6,158 bases of DNA from Bacteroidota bacterium (GTDB taxonomy: Bacteria; Bacteroidota; Bacteroidia; Chitinophagales; Chitinophagaceae), in NCBI GenBank assembly GCA_023386395.1, contig JAEWJV010000122.1, forward strand, positions 1 through 6,158. The letters are read 5' to 3'. This document shows, piece after piece, positions 1 to 5,533 of this stretch. Under the pieces are notes generated by a model that saw nothing but the letters and a program-made list of their open reading frames with translations, was not told the origin of the DNA and did no database searches. The translations under genes and the position numbers were made by a program. Numbering within the stretch: the first letter of the stretch is position 1; each line of letters begins with the position of its first letter.

Positions 1-1205
1 ATCTGTATGAAATGCCTCTGGAACGTAAAGCGCCGGGTGTTATTTATCGTGAGCCTGTAAAAGAACCTTTGCAAACAGGTATTAAAGCGATAGATGCGAT
101 GATCCCTATCGGTCGCGGCCAGCGTGAGTTGGTTATTGGCGACCGCCAGACAGGTAAAACCGCCATCTGTATTGATACTATTATTAACCAGAAAGAATTT
201 TACGCAGCAGGTAAGCCTGTTTATTGTATATATGTTGCTATTGGCCAAAAAGCATCAACCATTGCAGGTATAATGAAAACACTCGAAGACAATGGGGCAA
301 TGGCTTATACAACTATCGTTGCGGCTTCTGCATCTGATCCTGCGCCACAGCAGTTCTATGCTCCGTTTGCCGGCGCTGCGATAGGTGAATTTTTCCGCGA
401 TACCGGAAGGCCTGCATTAATTATTTATGATGATCTGTCAAAGCAGGCTGTAGCTTACCGCGAAGTATCATTATTGTTACGTCGTCCTCCTGGCCGTGAA
501 GCTTATCCGGGTGAAGTATTCTATCTGCATAGCCGTTTGTTGGAGCGTGCTGCAAAAGTTATCAGCAACGATAAAGTGGCAAGCGAAATGAATGACCTGC
601 CTGATAATATCAAACATCTTGTAAAAGGTGGTGGTTCTTTAACGGCTTTACCCATTATTGAAACACAGGCCGGCGACGTATCTGCTTATATTCCTACGAA
701 TGTAATTTCGATTACTGACGGACAGATATTTCTTGAAGGTAACCTGTTCAACTCCGGTATCCGCCCGGCGATTAACGTGGGTATTTCTGTAAGCCGTGTG
801 GGTGGTAATGCTCAGATCAAATCAATGAAAAAAGTTGCCGGTACATTAAAGCTTGACCAGGCACAGTACCGTGAGCTGGAAGCTTTCTCTAAGTTTGGCG
901 GTGATCTGGATGCTGCAACCAAACTGGTAATTGACAAAGGCGCCCGCAACGTGGAAATATTGAAGCAGCCTCAGTTTTCTCCGTTCCCGGTTGAAAAGCA
1001 GGTAGCAATTATATATCTTGGAACGCAGGGCTTGCTGCAGGGCGTTGCTGTTAAAAACGTAAAAGCATTTGAAGATCATTTCTTAATGGAAATGGAAAAC
1101 AAATTACCGAATGTTTTGGCAGAATTTAAGAAAGGTAATTTGCCTGAAGATGGTGTAAAAGAAATGGTGGAGCTGGCGAAAGGTTTAATTCCTCAGTATA
1201 AATAA
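1..1205 (+). CDS. atpA: F1Fo ATP synthase subunit alpha, 5'-partial
   Basis: This is the alpha subunit of the F1 catalytic head of ATP synthase, on the cytoplasmic face of the inner membrane, where it binds nucleotide non-catalytically and completes the beta-subunit active sites. The reading frame is already open at base 3 (codons Leu-Tyr-Glu before the Met at 12), so the gene starts outside the window and Met12 is internal; about 125 N-terminal residues are probably missing. Counting from that Met, the P-loop GDRQTGKT is at 43-50, the Walker B region ALIIYDD at 135-141, and the family signature [10 protein letters not shown] at 252-261, followed by Arg262, which matches the arginine finger that reaches the beta site. 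The stretch at about 185-207 is longer than in E. coli, a form I recall as usual in Bacteroidota. The stop TAA is followed by a terminator, so this is the end of its transcript; no atpG follows. The identification is certain. Confidence 0.98.
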   Translation, partial: LYEMPLERKAPGVIYREPVKEPLQTGIKAIDAMIPIGRGQRELVIGDRQTGKTAICIDTIINQKEFYAAGKPVYCIYVAIGQKASTIAGIMKTLEDNGAMAYTTIVAASASDPAPQQFYAPFAGAAIGEFFRDTGRPALIIYDDLSKQAVAYREVSLLLRRPPGREAYPGEVFYLHSRLLERAAKVISNDKVASEMNDLPDNIKHLVKGGGSLTALPIIETQAGDVSAYIPTNVISITDGQIFLEGNLFNSGIRPAINVGISVSRVGGNAQIKSMKKVAGTLKLDQAQYRELEAFSKFGGDLDAATKLVIDKGARNVEILKQPQFSPFPVEKQVAIIYLGTQGLLQGVAVKNVKAFEDHFLMEMENKLPNVLAEFKKGNLPEDGVKEMVELAKGLIPQYK

Positions 1206-1224
1206 ATCGCCTTTATATATTATT

Positions 1225-1260
1225 AAACAGCCCTGGAAATTCCGGGGCTGTTTTGTTTTG
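1225..1260 (+). terminator. Rho-independent terminator after atpA
   Basis: Bases 1225-1236 pair with 1242-1253 in a 12-bp stem (AAACAGCCCTGG with CCGGGGCTGTTT, one G-T wobble). The loop is AAATT, and the stem runs into the T-rich tract TTTTGTTTTG. The stem begins 20 bases after the atpA stop codon. It is a textbook intrinsic terminator that should end the ATP synthase transcript and isolate surE from it. A surE promoter is therefore expected in 1260-1315, but I see no convincing match there to the Bacteroidota TTG / TAnnTTTG consensus. Confidence 0.9.
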
Positions 1261-1315
1261 ATAGCTTAATTTTAAGCATTCAAACCTTAAACATATTTTA
1301 TCTTGCATTTCTTTT

Positions 1316-2113
1316 ATGGCAAAAGCAAAAATCTCAAAAAAAGAAAAGCCGGTTATCCTTGTTACAAACGATGATGGTATTACAGCGCCGGGTATAAAAG
1401 CGCTTACCAATGCTGTTAAAGACCTTGGGAAAGTAGTAGTAGTTGCGCCTGATAAACCGCAAAGCGGCATGGGCCACGCTATTACCATCGGCCACCCTTT
1501 GCGTTTAACTTCAGTAGAAGCATTTGGTGATATTGAAGCCTATCAATGCAGCGGCACACCGGTTGATTGCGTAAAACTTGCTGTAGATAAAGTGTTGCAC
1601 CGCAAGCCGGATATTTGTTTAAGCGGTATTAATCATGGTGCGAATCATTCCATTAATGTGATTTATTCGGGTACTATGAGTGCCGCACTGGAAGCGTCTA
1701 TTGAGAGTATTCCAAGTATCGGGTTTTCCTTATTGGATTATAGCATTGAAGCTGATTTTGACGGCGCTGCTTATTACGCCAACCTGCTGGTTAAACAGAT
1801 TATAAGTAAGAAAATTGATAAGCATCTCTGCCTGAATGTAAATATACCCATTGCACCAAAAGAACTGCTTAAAGGTTTAAAAGTATGCCGGCAGGCTTAT
1901 GCAAAATATGAAGAGCGGTTTGACGAACGGCATGATCCCACGGGCAGAAAATATTATTGGCTCACCGGCGAATTTCAAAATTTTGATAAGGGGAAAGATA
2001 CGGATGTATGGGCTTTGGAAAATAATTATGTAAGCGTTGTGCCGGTACAGTTTGACCTTACCAATTATGAATTGAAAACCAAATTGCAAAAAGCGTTAAC
2101 CCAAAAACTTTGA
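1316..2113 (+). CDS. surE: 5'/3'-nucleotidase SurE
   Basis: SurE is a cytoplasmic, metal-dependent nucleoside monophosphate phosphatase linked to stationary-phase survival and nucleotide-pool control. The protein is 265 residues, near the usual 250-270. The SurE core begins with ILVTNDDGITAPG at 14-26. The metal-binding set is complete: Asp19 and Asp20, Ser50 in APDKPQSGMGHAIT, and Asn106 in LSGINHGANH; these match Asp8, Asp9, Ser39 and Asn95 of the Thermotoga enzyme with a constant offset of 11. GTPVDCVKLA (80-89) and YSGTMSAALEA (117-127) are further family blocks. The offset reflects a short Lys-rich N-terminal extension. The start is the only reasonable one, since the next Met is residue 52, inside the core. 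No Shine-Dalgarno sequence precedes it (the leader reads TTGCATTTCTTTT), which is ordinary for this phylum. Its stop overlaps the next gene, suggesting co-transcription and coupled translation. Confidence 0.97.
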   Translation: MAKAKISKKEKPVILVTNDDGITAPGIKALTNAVKDLGKVVVVAPDKPQSGMGHAITIGHPLRLTSVEAFGDIEAYQCSGTPVDCVKLAVDKVLHRKPDICLSGINHGANHSINVIYSGTMSAALEASIESIPSIGFSLLDYSIEADFDGAAYYANLLVKQIISKKIDKHLCLNVNIPIAPKELLKGLKVCRQAYAKYEERFDERHDPTGRKYYWLTGEFQNFDKGKDTDVWALENNYVSVVPVQFDLTNYELKTKLQKALTQKL

Positions 2114-2403
2114 AAAGAGACTCATTTTTATTTGGGGTTATTCTTGGCATTATAGCGCCCATTTTTGGGCTGCTTGGTTATTATTTCTGGAAGTTTTATC
2201 CTACCTATACAATTGCGGATTTTATTCACGTAATTGGTTTGCAAAAAACAATTTTATCTGCCATTGCAACCTTTGCGCTTTTTGCTAATGTAGTATTACT
2301 TACTATTTATCTTAATATGCGCCGCGACCAAACGGCAAAAGGCATTTTTATTATTTCATGCATTTATTCAATAGCAGCTATTGTAACGAAGTTGTTTTTA
2401 TAG
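2110..2403 (+). CDS. Small three-helix membrane protein, function unknown
   Basis: I do not recognise the function. The 97-residue product has a short basic N-terminus (MKRDS) and three hydrophobic segments at about 6-28, 47-69 and 77-96. The basic pair Arg-Arg (71-72) lies in the loop between helices 2 and 3, and the protein ends directly after the last helix. No catalytic or binding motif is visible, so it is most likely a small inner-membrane protein. The start is taken as TTG at 2110, which shares four bases (TTGA) with the surE stop; this is a typical translational-coupling arrangement. The only internal Met (residue 70) comes after two of the helices. The frame is open back to 2071, but those upstream codons overlap surE and contain no ATG or GTG. 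Hydrophobic content and the tight junction with surE support a real gene. Confidence 0.8.
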   Translation: MKRDSFLFGVILGIIAPIFGLLGYYFWKFYPTYTIADFIHVIGLQKTILSAIATFALFANVVLLTIYLNMRRDQTAKGIFIISCIYSIAAIVTKLFL

Positions 2404-2433
2404 CCGCACTTATAATCTAACATGATTTTAAGC

Positions 2434-2464
2434 TGATACAAGCCTGTATATCATATAATGATAT
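2434..2464. repeat. AT-rich inverted repeats between convergent genes
   Basis: The 83-base spacer between the converging small membrane gene and ubiX contains a perfect 7-bp inverted repeat (ATATCAT at 2448-2454, ATGATAT at 2458-2464, 3-base loop). Overlapping it is a weaker one (TGATACA at 2434-2440 against TGTATATCA at 2445-2453, with a two-base bulge). Their position would suit a bidirectional terminator. However, the stems are A/T-rich and no clear T-tract follows on either strand, so a terminator role is only a guess. Confidence 0.3.
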
Positions 2465-2486
2465 TACAGTTTATAAAGCTCGCTAA

Positions 2487-3044
2487 CTATTCTCCCCATC
2501 GAAAACTTTTTGAATGAAGACCTGCCAGGTCAATAAGCCGGTTAACTACTGTTAAAGCAACTTCTTCAATTGTTTTTGGATTACTATAGAAAGATGGCGT
2601 GGCCGGGCAAATAATGCCGCCGGCTAGTGTAACCGCCTCCATATTTCTTATATGAATAAGATTGTACGGCGTATCGCGGACAGCAAGGATAAGCTTACGT
2701 TTTTCTTTCAGCATTACATCTGCGGCGCGTGTTACAAGATCATCGCTTACGCCCGAAGCTATACGGCCGAGTGTGCCCATGCTGCATGGAACAATAATCA
2801 TTATATTATACTGTGCAGAGCCGGATGCAAAAGGAGCTAAAAAGTCGAATTTATTATAATAATGTACAGGGTAATTTTTATAATCTTCATTATGTAATTC
2901 TGCCTGCCATATTTTTTTTGCGTTGTCACTTATTACAACAGCTATTTGCTCACATTGTCCTTCTAAGCTAACTAAGTTATCCAATAAAAGTTTTGCATAA
3001 ACAGCACCGCTGGCCCCCGTTATTGCTATTACAATTTTATTCAT
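2487..3044 (-). CDS. ubiX: Flavin prenyltransferase UbiX
   Basis: UbiX joins a dimethylallyl group to FMN to make prenylated FMN, the cofactor of UbiD-type decarboxylases. From the chosen ATG it has 185 residues, the usual size. MNKIVIAITGASGAVYAKLL at 1-20 is the FMN-binding start. VPCSMGTLGRIASG (85-98) and RAADVMLKEKRKLIL (106-120) follow, and ICPATPSFY ends at Tyr153. Arg106, Lys113, Arg123, Tyr153 and Arg169 fall at the spacings of Arg122, Lys129, Arg139, Tyr169 and Arg185 of the Pseudomonas enzyme, and RWG near the end fits the C-terminal Trp. The Glu after Arg139 in that enzyme is Asp here (Asp124). In-frame ATG at 3050 and TTG at 3056 are alternative starts; 3044 gives the standard family N-terminus. 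Bacteroidota generally use menaquinone, so the partner is probably a menaquinone-pathway or other UbiD-like decarboxylase, not seen here. It is a lone gene, convergent with the surE pair. Confidence 0.95.
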   Translation of the reverse strand: MNKIVIAITGASGAVYAKLLLDNLVSLEGQCEQIAVVISDNAKKIWQAELHNEDYKNYPVHYYNKFDFLAPFASGSAQYNIMIIVPCSMGTLGRIASGVSDDLVTRAADVMLKEKRKLILAVRDTPYNLIHIRNMEAVTLAGGIICPATPSFYSNPKTIEEVALTVVNRLIDLAGLHSKSFRWGE

Positions 3045-3293
3045 TGCCATTAACAAATTTACAGTTTAGTGGTTGTAATAATATATGAATTAGCTATTGG
3101 CATTTATAGCCGGAGAAATGCATATCAGAAAAAAAATAAAAATAAAATTGCGAAAAGTTGGTGCTTTAAAGAATTTAACTAATTTACAACCCCATTTGAA
3201 AGCACATTATAGTGATTGTTTGAGCAATGTGTAATCAAAAATTTTTAAGTAAAAACGAAAAACAAAAGTTTAAAAACTAAAATCAATTTTGTT
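3045..3293. promoter_or_regulatory. Divergent intergenic region of ubiX and exbB
   Basis: These 249 A/T-rich bases must hold the promoters of both ubiX (leftward) and the exb-tonB cluster (rightward). I find no coding sequence in them. For exbB, the best candidate is TTG at 3158-3160 followed after 19 bases by TAATTTAC (3180-3187), two mismatches from TAnnTTTG. The 55 bases before exbB are very A-rich, as leaders in this phylum often are, with no Shine-Dalgarno sequence. A small inverted repeat (TGATT / AATCA around ATTGTTTGAGCAAT, about 3212-3236) is present but is not a recognisable operator. No Fur-like palindrome was seen, so iron control of the cluster has no support from this sequence. 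Confidence 0.4.
3054..3061 (-). promoter_or_regulatory. Possible -7 box (TAAATTTG) of ubiX
   Basis: Read on the minus strand this is TAAATTTG, a full match to the Bacteroidota -7 consensus TAnnTTTG. It ends three bases before the ATG at 3050 and nine before the preferred ATG at 3044. If active, transcription would begin almost at the start codon, giving a very short leader and favouring 3044. No TTG is found at the expected -33 distance, so this is a weak call. Confidence 0.25.
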
Positions 3294-4157
3294 ATGGCTG
3301 AAACAAGACCGACTGCTACGGCAGCAGCAAAGAGCGCTACTTCAGTGCAACCCAAAAGATCTCGTAACTCTATTTCATGGCTTGCACCCCTTACCTGTAT
3401 TATTCTTGGGTATATAATCTGGCGCTTTGTGATAGGGAATGATGCAAACTTTACGCAACCGGATAAAAGCGGCGGTTTCTGGCCAGATCACCAGGGCCCT
3501 ACTACAGCAATATCCCGCATGTACATGGGAGGTATTATCGTACCAATTTTGATAGGTTGCTTTTTAACTGTTATAACTTTTGTGATAGAAAGATTACTTA
3601 CAGTTACAAAAGCAAAAGGTACCGGCAACATTTCTGAATTTATCCGCACTGTGCAATACAATCTTGCCAATAAAGATGTAGATAAAGCCATTGCAGCCTG
3701 CGATAAGCAAAAGGGTTCAGTTGGTAATGTAATGAAGGCAGGTTTGCGCAAGTATAAGGAGATGATTGCAAACGGCGAATTAACTACAGAGCAGAAGGTA
3801 TTAAATATTCAAAAAGAAGTTGAAGAAGCTACGGCGCTTGAATTGCCAATGCTGGAAAAAAACCTTGTATTTCTTTCAACTATTGCTTCTGTTGCCACTT
3901 TGCTTGGATTGCTGGGAACGGTTGTGGGTATGATACGTTCATTTGCTTCCCTGGCTGAAACCGGCGGTGCAGATGCTTCATCTCACTTGTCTCAGGGTAT
4001 TGCTGAAGCCTTGTATAATACAGCTTTAGGTATTGGTACATCTGCAGTTGCAATTATTATGTATAACGTGTTTACTACAAGAATCGATGCTATTACATAT
4101 GGCATTGATGAATCTGGGTTTACTTTAACGCAAAGCTTCGCATCTAATTATAGATAA
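3294..4157 (+). CDS. exbB: MotA/TolQ/ExbB family proton channel protein
   Basis: This is the ExbB-like channel subunit that, with ExbD, uses the proton gradient across the inner membrane to drive TonB. It has 287 residues against about 244 for E. coli ExbB. After a Thr/Ala/Ser-rich, then basic N-terminus (1-28), hydrophobic segments lie at about 29-48, 78-98, 190-213 and 236-258, so there is one helix more than in E. coli ExbB. A long cytoplasmic region (about 101-188) separates the second and third. The conserved channel block is clear: ATLLGLLGTVVGMIRSF (201-217) and GIAEALYNTALGIGTSAVAI (235-254). Thr209 and Thr243 correspond by position to the channel-lining Thr148 and Thr181 of E. coli ExbB. 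The start ATG begins the first sensible frame after an A-rich leader. It heads a same-strand cluster with two exbD genes and tonB, which supports ExbB over MotA or TolQ. Confidence 0.95.
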   Translation: MAETRPTATAAAKSATSVQPKRSRNSISWLAPLTCIILGYIIWRFVIGNDANFTQPDKSGGFWPDHQGPTTAISRMYMGGIIVPILIGCFLTVITFVIERLLTVTKAKGTGNISEFIRTVQYNLANKDVDKAIAACDKQKGSVGNVMKAGLRKYKEMIANGELTTEQKVLNIQKEVEEATALELPMLEKNLVFLSTIASVATLLGLLGTVVGMIRSFASLAETGGADASSHLSQGIAEALYNTALGIGTSAVAIIMYNVFTTRIDAITYGIDESGFTLTQSFASNYR

Positions 4158-4171
4158 AAATATGTAGTGAG

Positions 4172-4183
4172 AGGTTTATGGAA
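4172..4183 (+). repeat. 12-base repeat AGGTTTATGGAA, copy 1
   Basis: This 12-mer lies in the 74-base spacer between exbB and exbD1 and recurs exactly at 5477-5488 in the exbD2-tonB spacer. In both copies its ATG opens a tiny frame (here 12 codons, MEFFFRNILYLL, ending at 4216). One 12-mer match per window this size is expected by chance; only the matching location in two short spacers makes it notable. Confidence 0.35.
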
Positions 4184-4218
4184 TTCTTTTTCAGAAACAT
4201 CTTATACTTATTATAAAA

Positions 4219-4226
4219 TAAATTTG
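4219..4226 (+). promoter_or_regulatory. Possible -7 box (TAAATTTG) before the first exbD
   Basis: TAAATTTG matches the Bacteroidota -7 consensus TAnnTTTG exactly and is identical to the octamer before ubiX. It ends five bases before the exbD1 ATG. A TTG at the -33 spacing is not present. It could give an internal, nearly leaderless transcript for exbD1, or it may act only as an A/U-rich translation-initiation context. Confidence 0.25.
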
Positions 4227-4231
4227 ATATA

Positions 4232-4909
4232 ATGGCAAGACCGAAAATTGCAAGAAAGAGTACAATTGTGGACATGACCGCGATGTGCGATGTGGCATTT
4301 TTGCTTTTGGCTTTCTTTATTTTAACAACGAAGCCTAAGCCATCTGAGGCTGTGCCCATTTCAACACCAACGTCTGTTGCCAATAAGTTTGTGCCTGATA
4401 AGAATGCCGTAATGATATCCCTTGATAAGGATGGCAAGGTTTATTTGTCTGTGAGCGATAATTCTGAAGACAGAACCAAGAAGCAAACCATGATCCAGGA
4501 GGTTAATCAGAGGAACAATCTTGGCCTTACAAACGAGGAAGTAGACAGGCTGGTTAGGCAAGCCTTTATAGGTGTTCCTTTTTCACAACTTAAAGCGCAG
4601 GCAAAACTGAGTAATGAGCAAATTACCGCAAAAAACCTGCCTTCAGGTATTCCCGCACAGGATACTGCCAACAACCAGATGATTGAATGGATAAGGGCAG
4701 CTAAAACAGCCTATCAGGGATCAAAAATGGATTTGATTTTAAAAGGAGATAATGTAGCTAAATACCCTGTATTTAAAAACATTCTTACTGCCTTTAAAAA
4801 GAATGATGAATTCAAATTCCAGATGGTTACAAACCCTTCCGGTGTTCCCGAAGGTACTGACCTGTACAAATTGAATATGAGTAAGAAAGGAGGTGGTGGC
4901 GGTGAATAA
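4232..4909 (+). CDS. exbD: ExbD-type biopolymer transporter, long form (first of two)
   Basis: This ExbD-like subunit of the TonB energising complex has one transmembrane helix and a periplasmic domain. At 225 residues it is much longer than E. coli ExbD (141). A basic N-terminus (MARPKIARKS) leads into the helix at about 17-33, with the proton-carrying acidic residue as Asp20 in VDMTAMCDVAFLLL; this aligns with Asp25 of E. coli ExbD. The usual Pro of the TP-x-x-D motif is Ala17 here. The periplasmic part appears split: a strand-like piece VMISLDKDGKVYLSV (60-74), a mostly helical, charged insert (about 80-162), then MDLILKGDNVAKYPVFKNIL (166-185) and a final strand. It ends in a Gly-rich tail (GGGGGE), whose codons create a Shine-Dalgarno-like AAAGGAGG (4886-4893) with no useful start nearby. 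It lies 74 bases after exbB and 26 before the second exbD, and is probably co-transcribed with both. Confidence 0.92.
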   Translation: MARPKIARKSTIVDMTAMCDVAFLLLAFFILTTKPKPSEAVPISTPTSVANKFVPDKNAVMISLDKDGKVYLSVSDNSEDRTKKQTMIQEVNQRNNLGLTNEEVDRLVRQAFIGVPFSQLKAQAKLSNEQITAKNLPSGIPAQDTANNQMIEWIRAAKTAYQGSKMDLILKGDNVAKYPVFKNILTAFKKNDEFKFQMVTNPSGVPEGTDLYKLNMSKKGGGGGE

Positions 4910-4925
4910 TATTTTTAATTTAAAA

Positions 4926-4933
4926 TAATTGTG
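4926..4933 (+). promoter_or_regulatory. Degenerate TAnnTTTG-like octamer before the second exbD
   Basis: TAATTGTG has one mismatch to TAnnTTTG and ends two bases before the exbD2 ATG. It resembles the octamers just before ubiX, exbB (CAATTTTG, 3284-3291) and exbD1. In a 26-base spacer inside a probable operon, a real promoter is unlikely; a shared translation-start context is the better reading. Confidence 0.15.
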
Positions 4934-4935
4934 TA

Positions 4936-5478
4936 ATGGCAGAAATGGATACTTCGGGCGGCGGTGGCCACAAAAAGGGCCCCGGCGTCAAAAAAAGTAA
5001 AAAGCTTTCCACAAGAGTTGACTTAACACCTATGGTTGATCTTGGTTTTTTGCTGATTACTTTCTTTGTGTTTACTACAACCATCAGCCAGCCAACGGCA
5101 ATGCGCCTTGCTTTACCTGATGATAAAGTAAAAGAAGAAGATCAGAATAAAATCAAACAGTCTGGTGCATTAACACTCCTTCTTGGAAAAGATAATAATA
5201 TATTCTATTATGAAGGTGAGTTGGCTCCGGATGGAGGTAACTTTAAATCCTCCAATTTCAAGGAGATCCGTAAAGTGATAATGGATAAAAAGCAACAGGC
5301 GGATACAAATCTTGTGGTGGTAATAAAACCAAATGATGAAAGTACTTATAAAAATTTTATCGATATTCTGGATGAGATGAGTATTAATGTTGTTAAGCGT
5401 TATGCTGTTGTGGATATTTCCCCTGTAGAAGACAGGTATGTAAGAATATCAGAAGGGGAAACCCCACCTGAGCAGTAG
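4936..5478 (+). CDS. exbD: ExbD-type biopolymer transporter (second of two)
   Basis: This second ExbD-like subunit of the TonB motor has 180 residues. The cytoplasmic N-terminus is unusual: a Gly-rich patch (SGGGGHKKGPG, 7-17) followed by a basic stretch (KKSKKLSTR, 19-27). The family motif VDLTPMVDLGFLLITFF (28-44) keeps both the Pro (32) and the channel Asp (35), with the single helix at about 33-49. The periplasmic domain is compact: ALTLLLGKDNNIFYYEGEL (78-96), then NLVVVIKPNDESTYKNFIDI (125-144) with its strand-helix pattern, then a strand at 155-162, and a Pro/Glu-rich end. It lacks the long helical insert of the preceding exbD and is not a near-identical copy, so the two are diverged paralogues rather than a recent duplication. 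It starts 26 bases after exbD1 and ends 55 before tonB. The family is certain; the division of labour with the other ExbD is unknown. Confidence 0.94.
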   Translation: MAEMDTSGGGGHKKGPGVKKSKKLSTRVDLTPMVDLGFLLITFFVFTTTISQPTAMRLALPDDKVKEEDQNKIKQSGALTLLLGKDNNIFYYEGELAPDGGNFKSSNFKEIRKVIMDKKQQADTNLVVVIKPNDESTYKNFIDILDEMSINVVKRYAVVDISPVEDRYVRISEGETPPEQ

Positions 5479-5488
5479 GTTTATGGAA
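5477..5488 (+). repeat. 12-base repeat AGGTTTATGGAA, copy 2
   Basis: This is the second exact copy of the 12-mer at 4172-4183, overlapping the last two bases of the exbD2 stop codon. Its ATG (5484) opens an 11-codon frame (MEIESIKHLKN) ending at 5519, before tonB. Translation of the mini-frame is not supported by any start signal. Confidence 0.35.
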
Positions 5489-5533
5489 ATTGAGAGCATT
5501 AAGCATCTAAAGAATTAAACTTTATTAGTAAAA

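Noticed and set aside
846..1079. Minus-strand frame inside atpA
   Set aside because: It lies opposite highly conserved atpA codons, shows no recognisable domain and has no independent context.
1213..1488. Minus-strand frame across the atpA terminator and the start of surE
   Set aside because: It runs opposite the conserved SurE N-terminus and through the terminator stem; its composition is that of an antisense shadow.
2652..2859. Two plus-strand frames opposite ubiX
   Set aside because: They are antisense to a complete UbiX with all family blocks; nothing recognisable is encoded.
4142..4155. Hairpin ATCTA-ATTA-TAGAT at the end of exbB as a terminator
   Set aside because: It is a 5-bp A/T-rich stem followed by A rather than T residues, and it lies inside the last exbB codons in the middle of a probable operon.
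4144..4437. Minus-strand frame across the exbB-exbD1 spacer
   Set aside because: Its hydrophobic stretch is the antisense of the ExbD membrane helix, and it overlaps the start of a well-supported gene.
4886..4904. Strong Shine-Dalgarno-like AAAGGAGG with a GTG eight bases later
   Set aside because: The bases are Lys-Gly codons of the first ExbD tail. The GTG frame is only eight codons long, the exbD2 ATG is more than 40 bases away, and this phylum makes little use of such sites.
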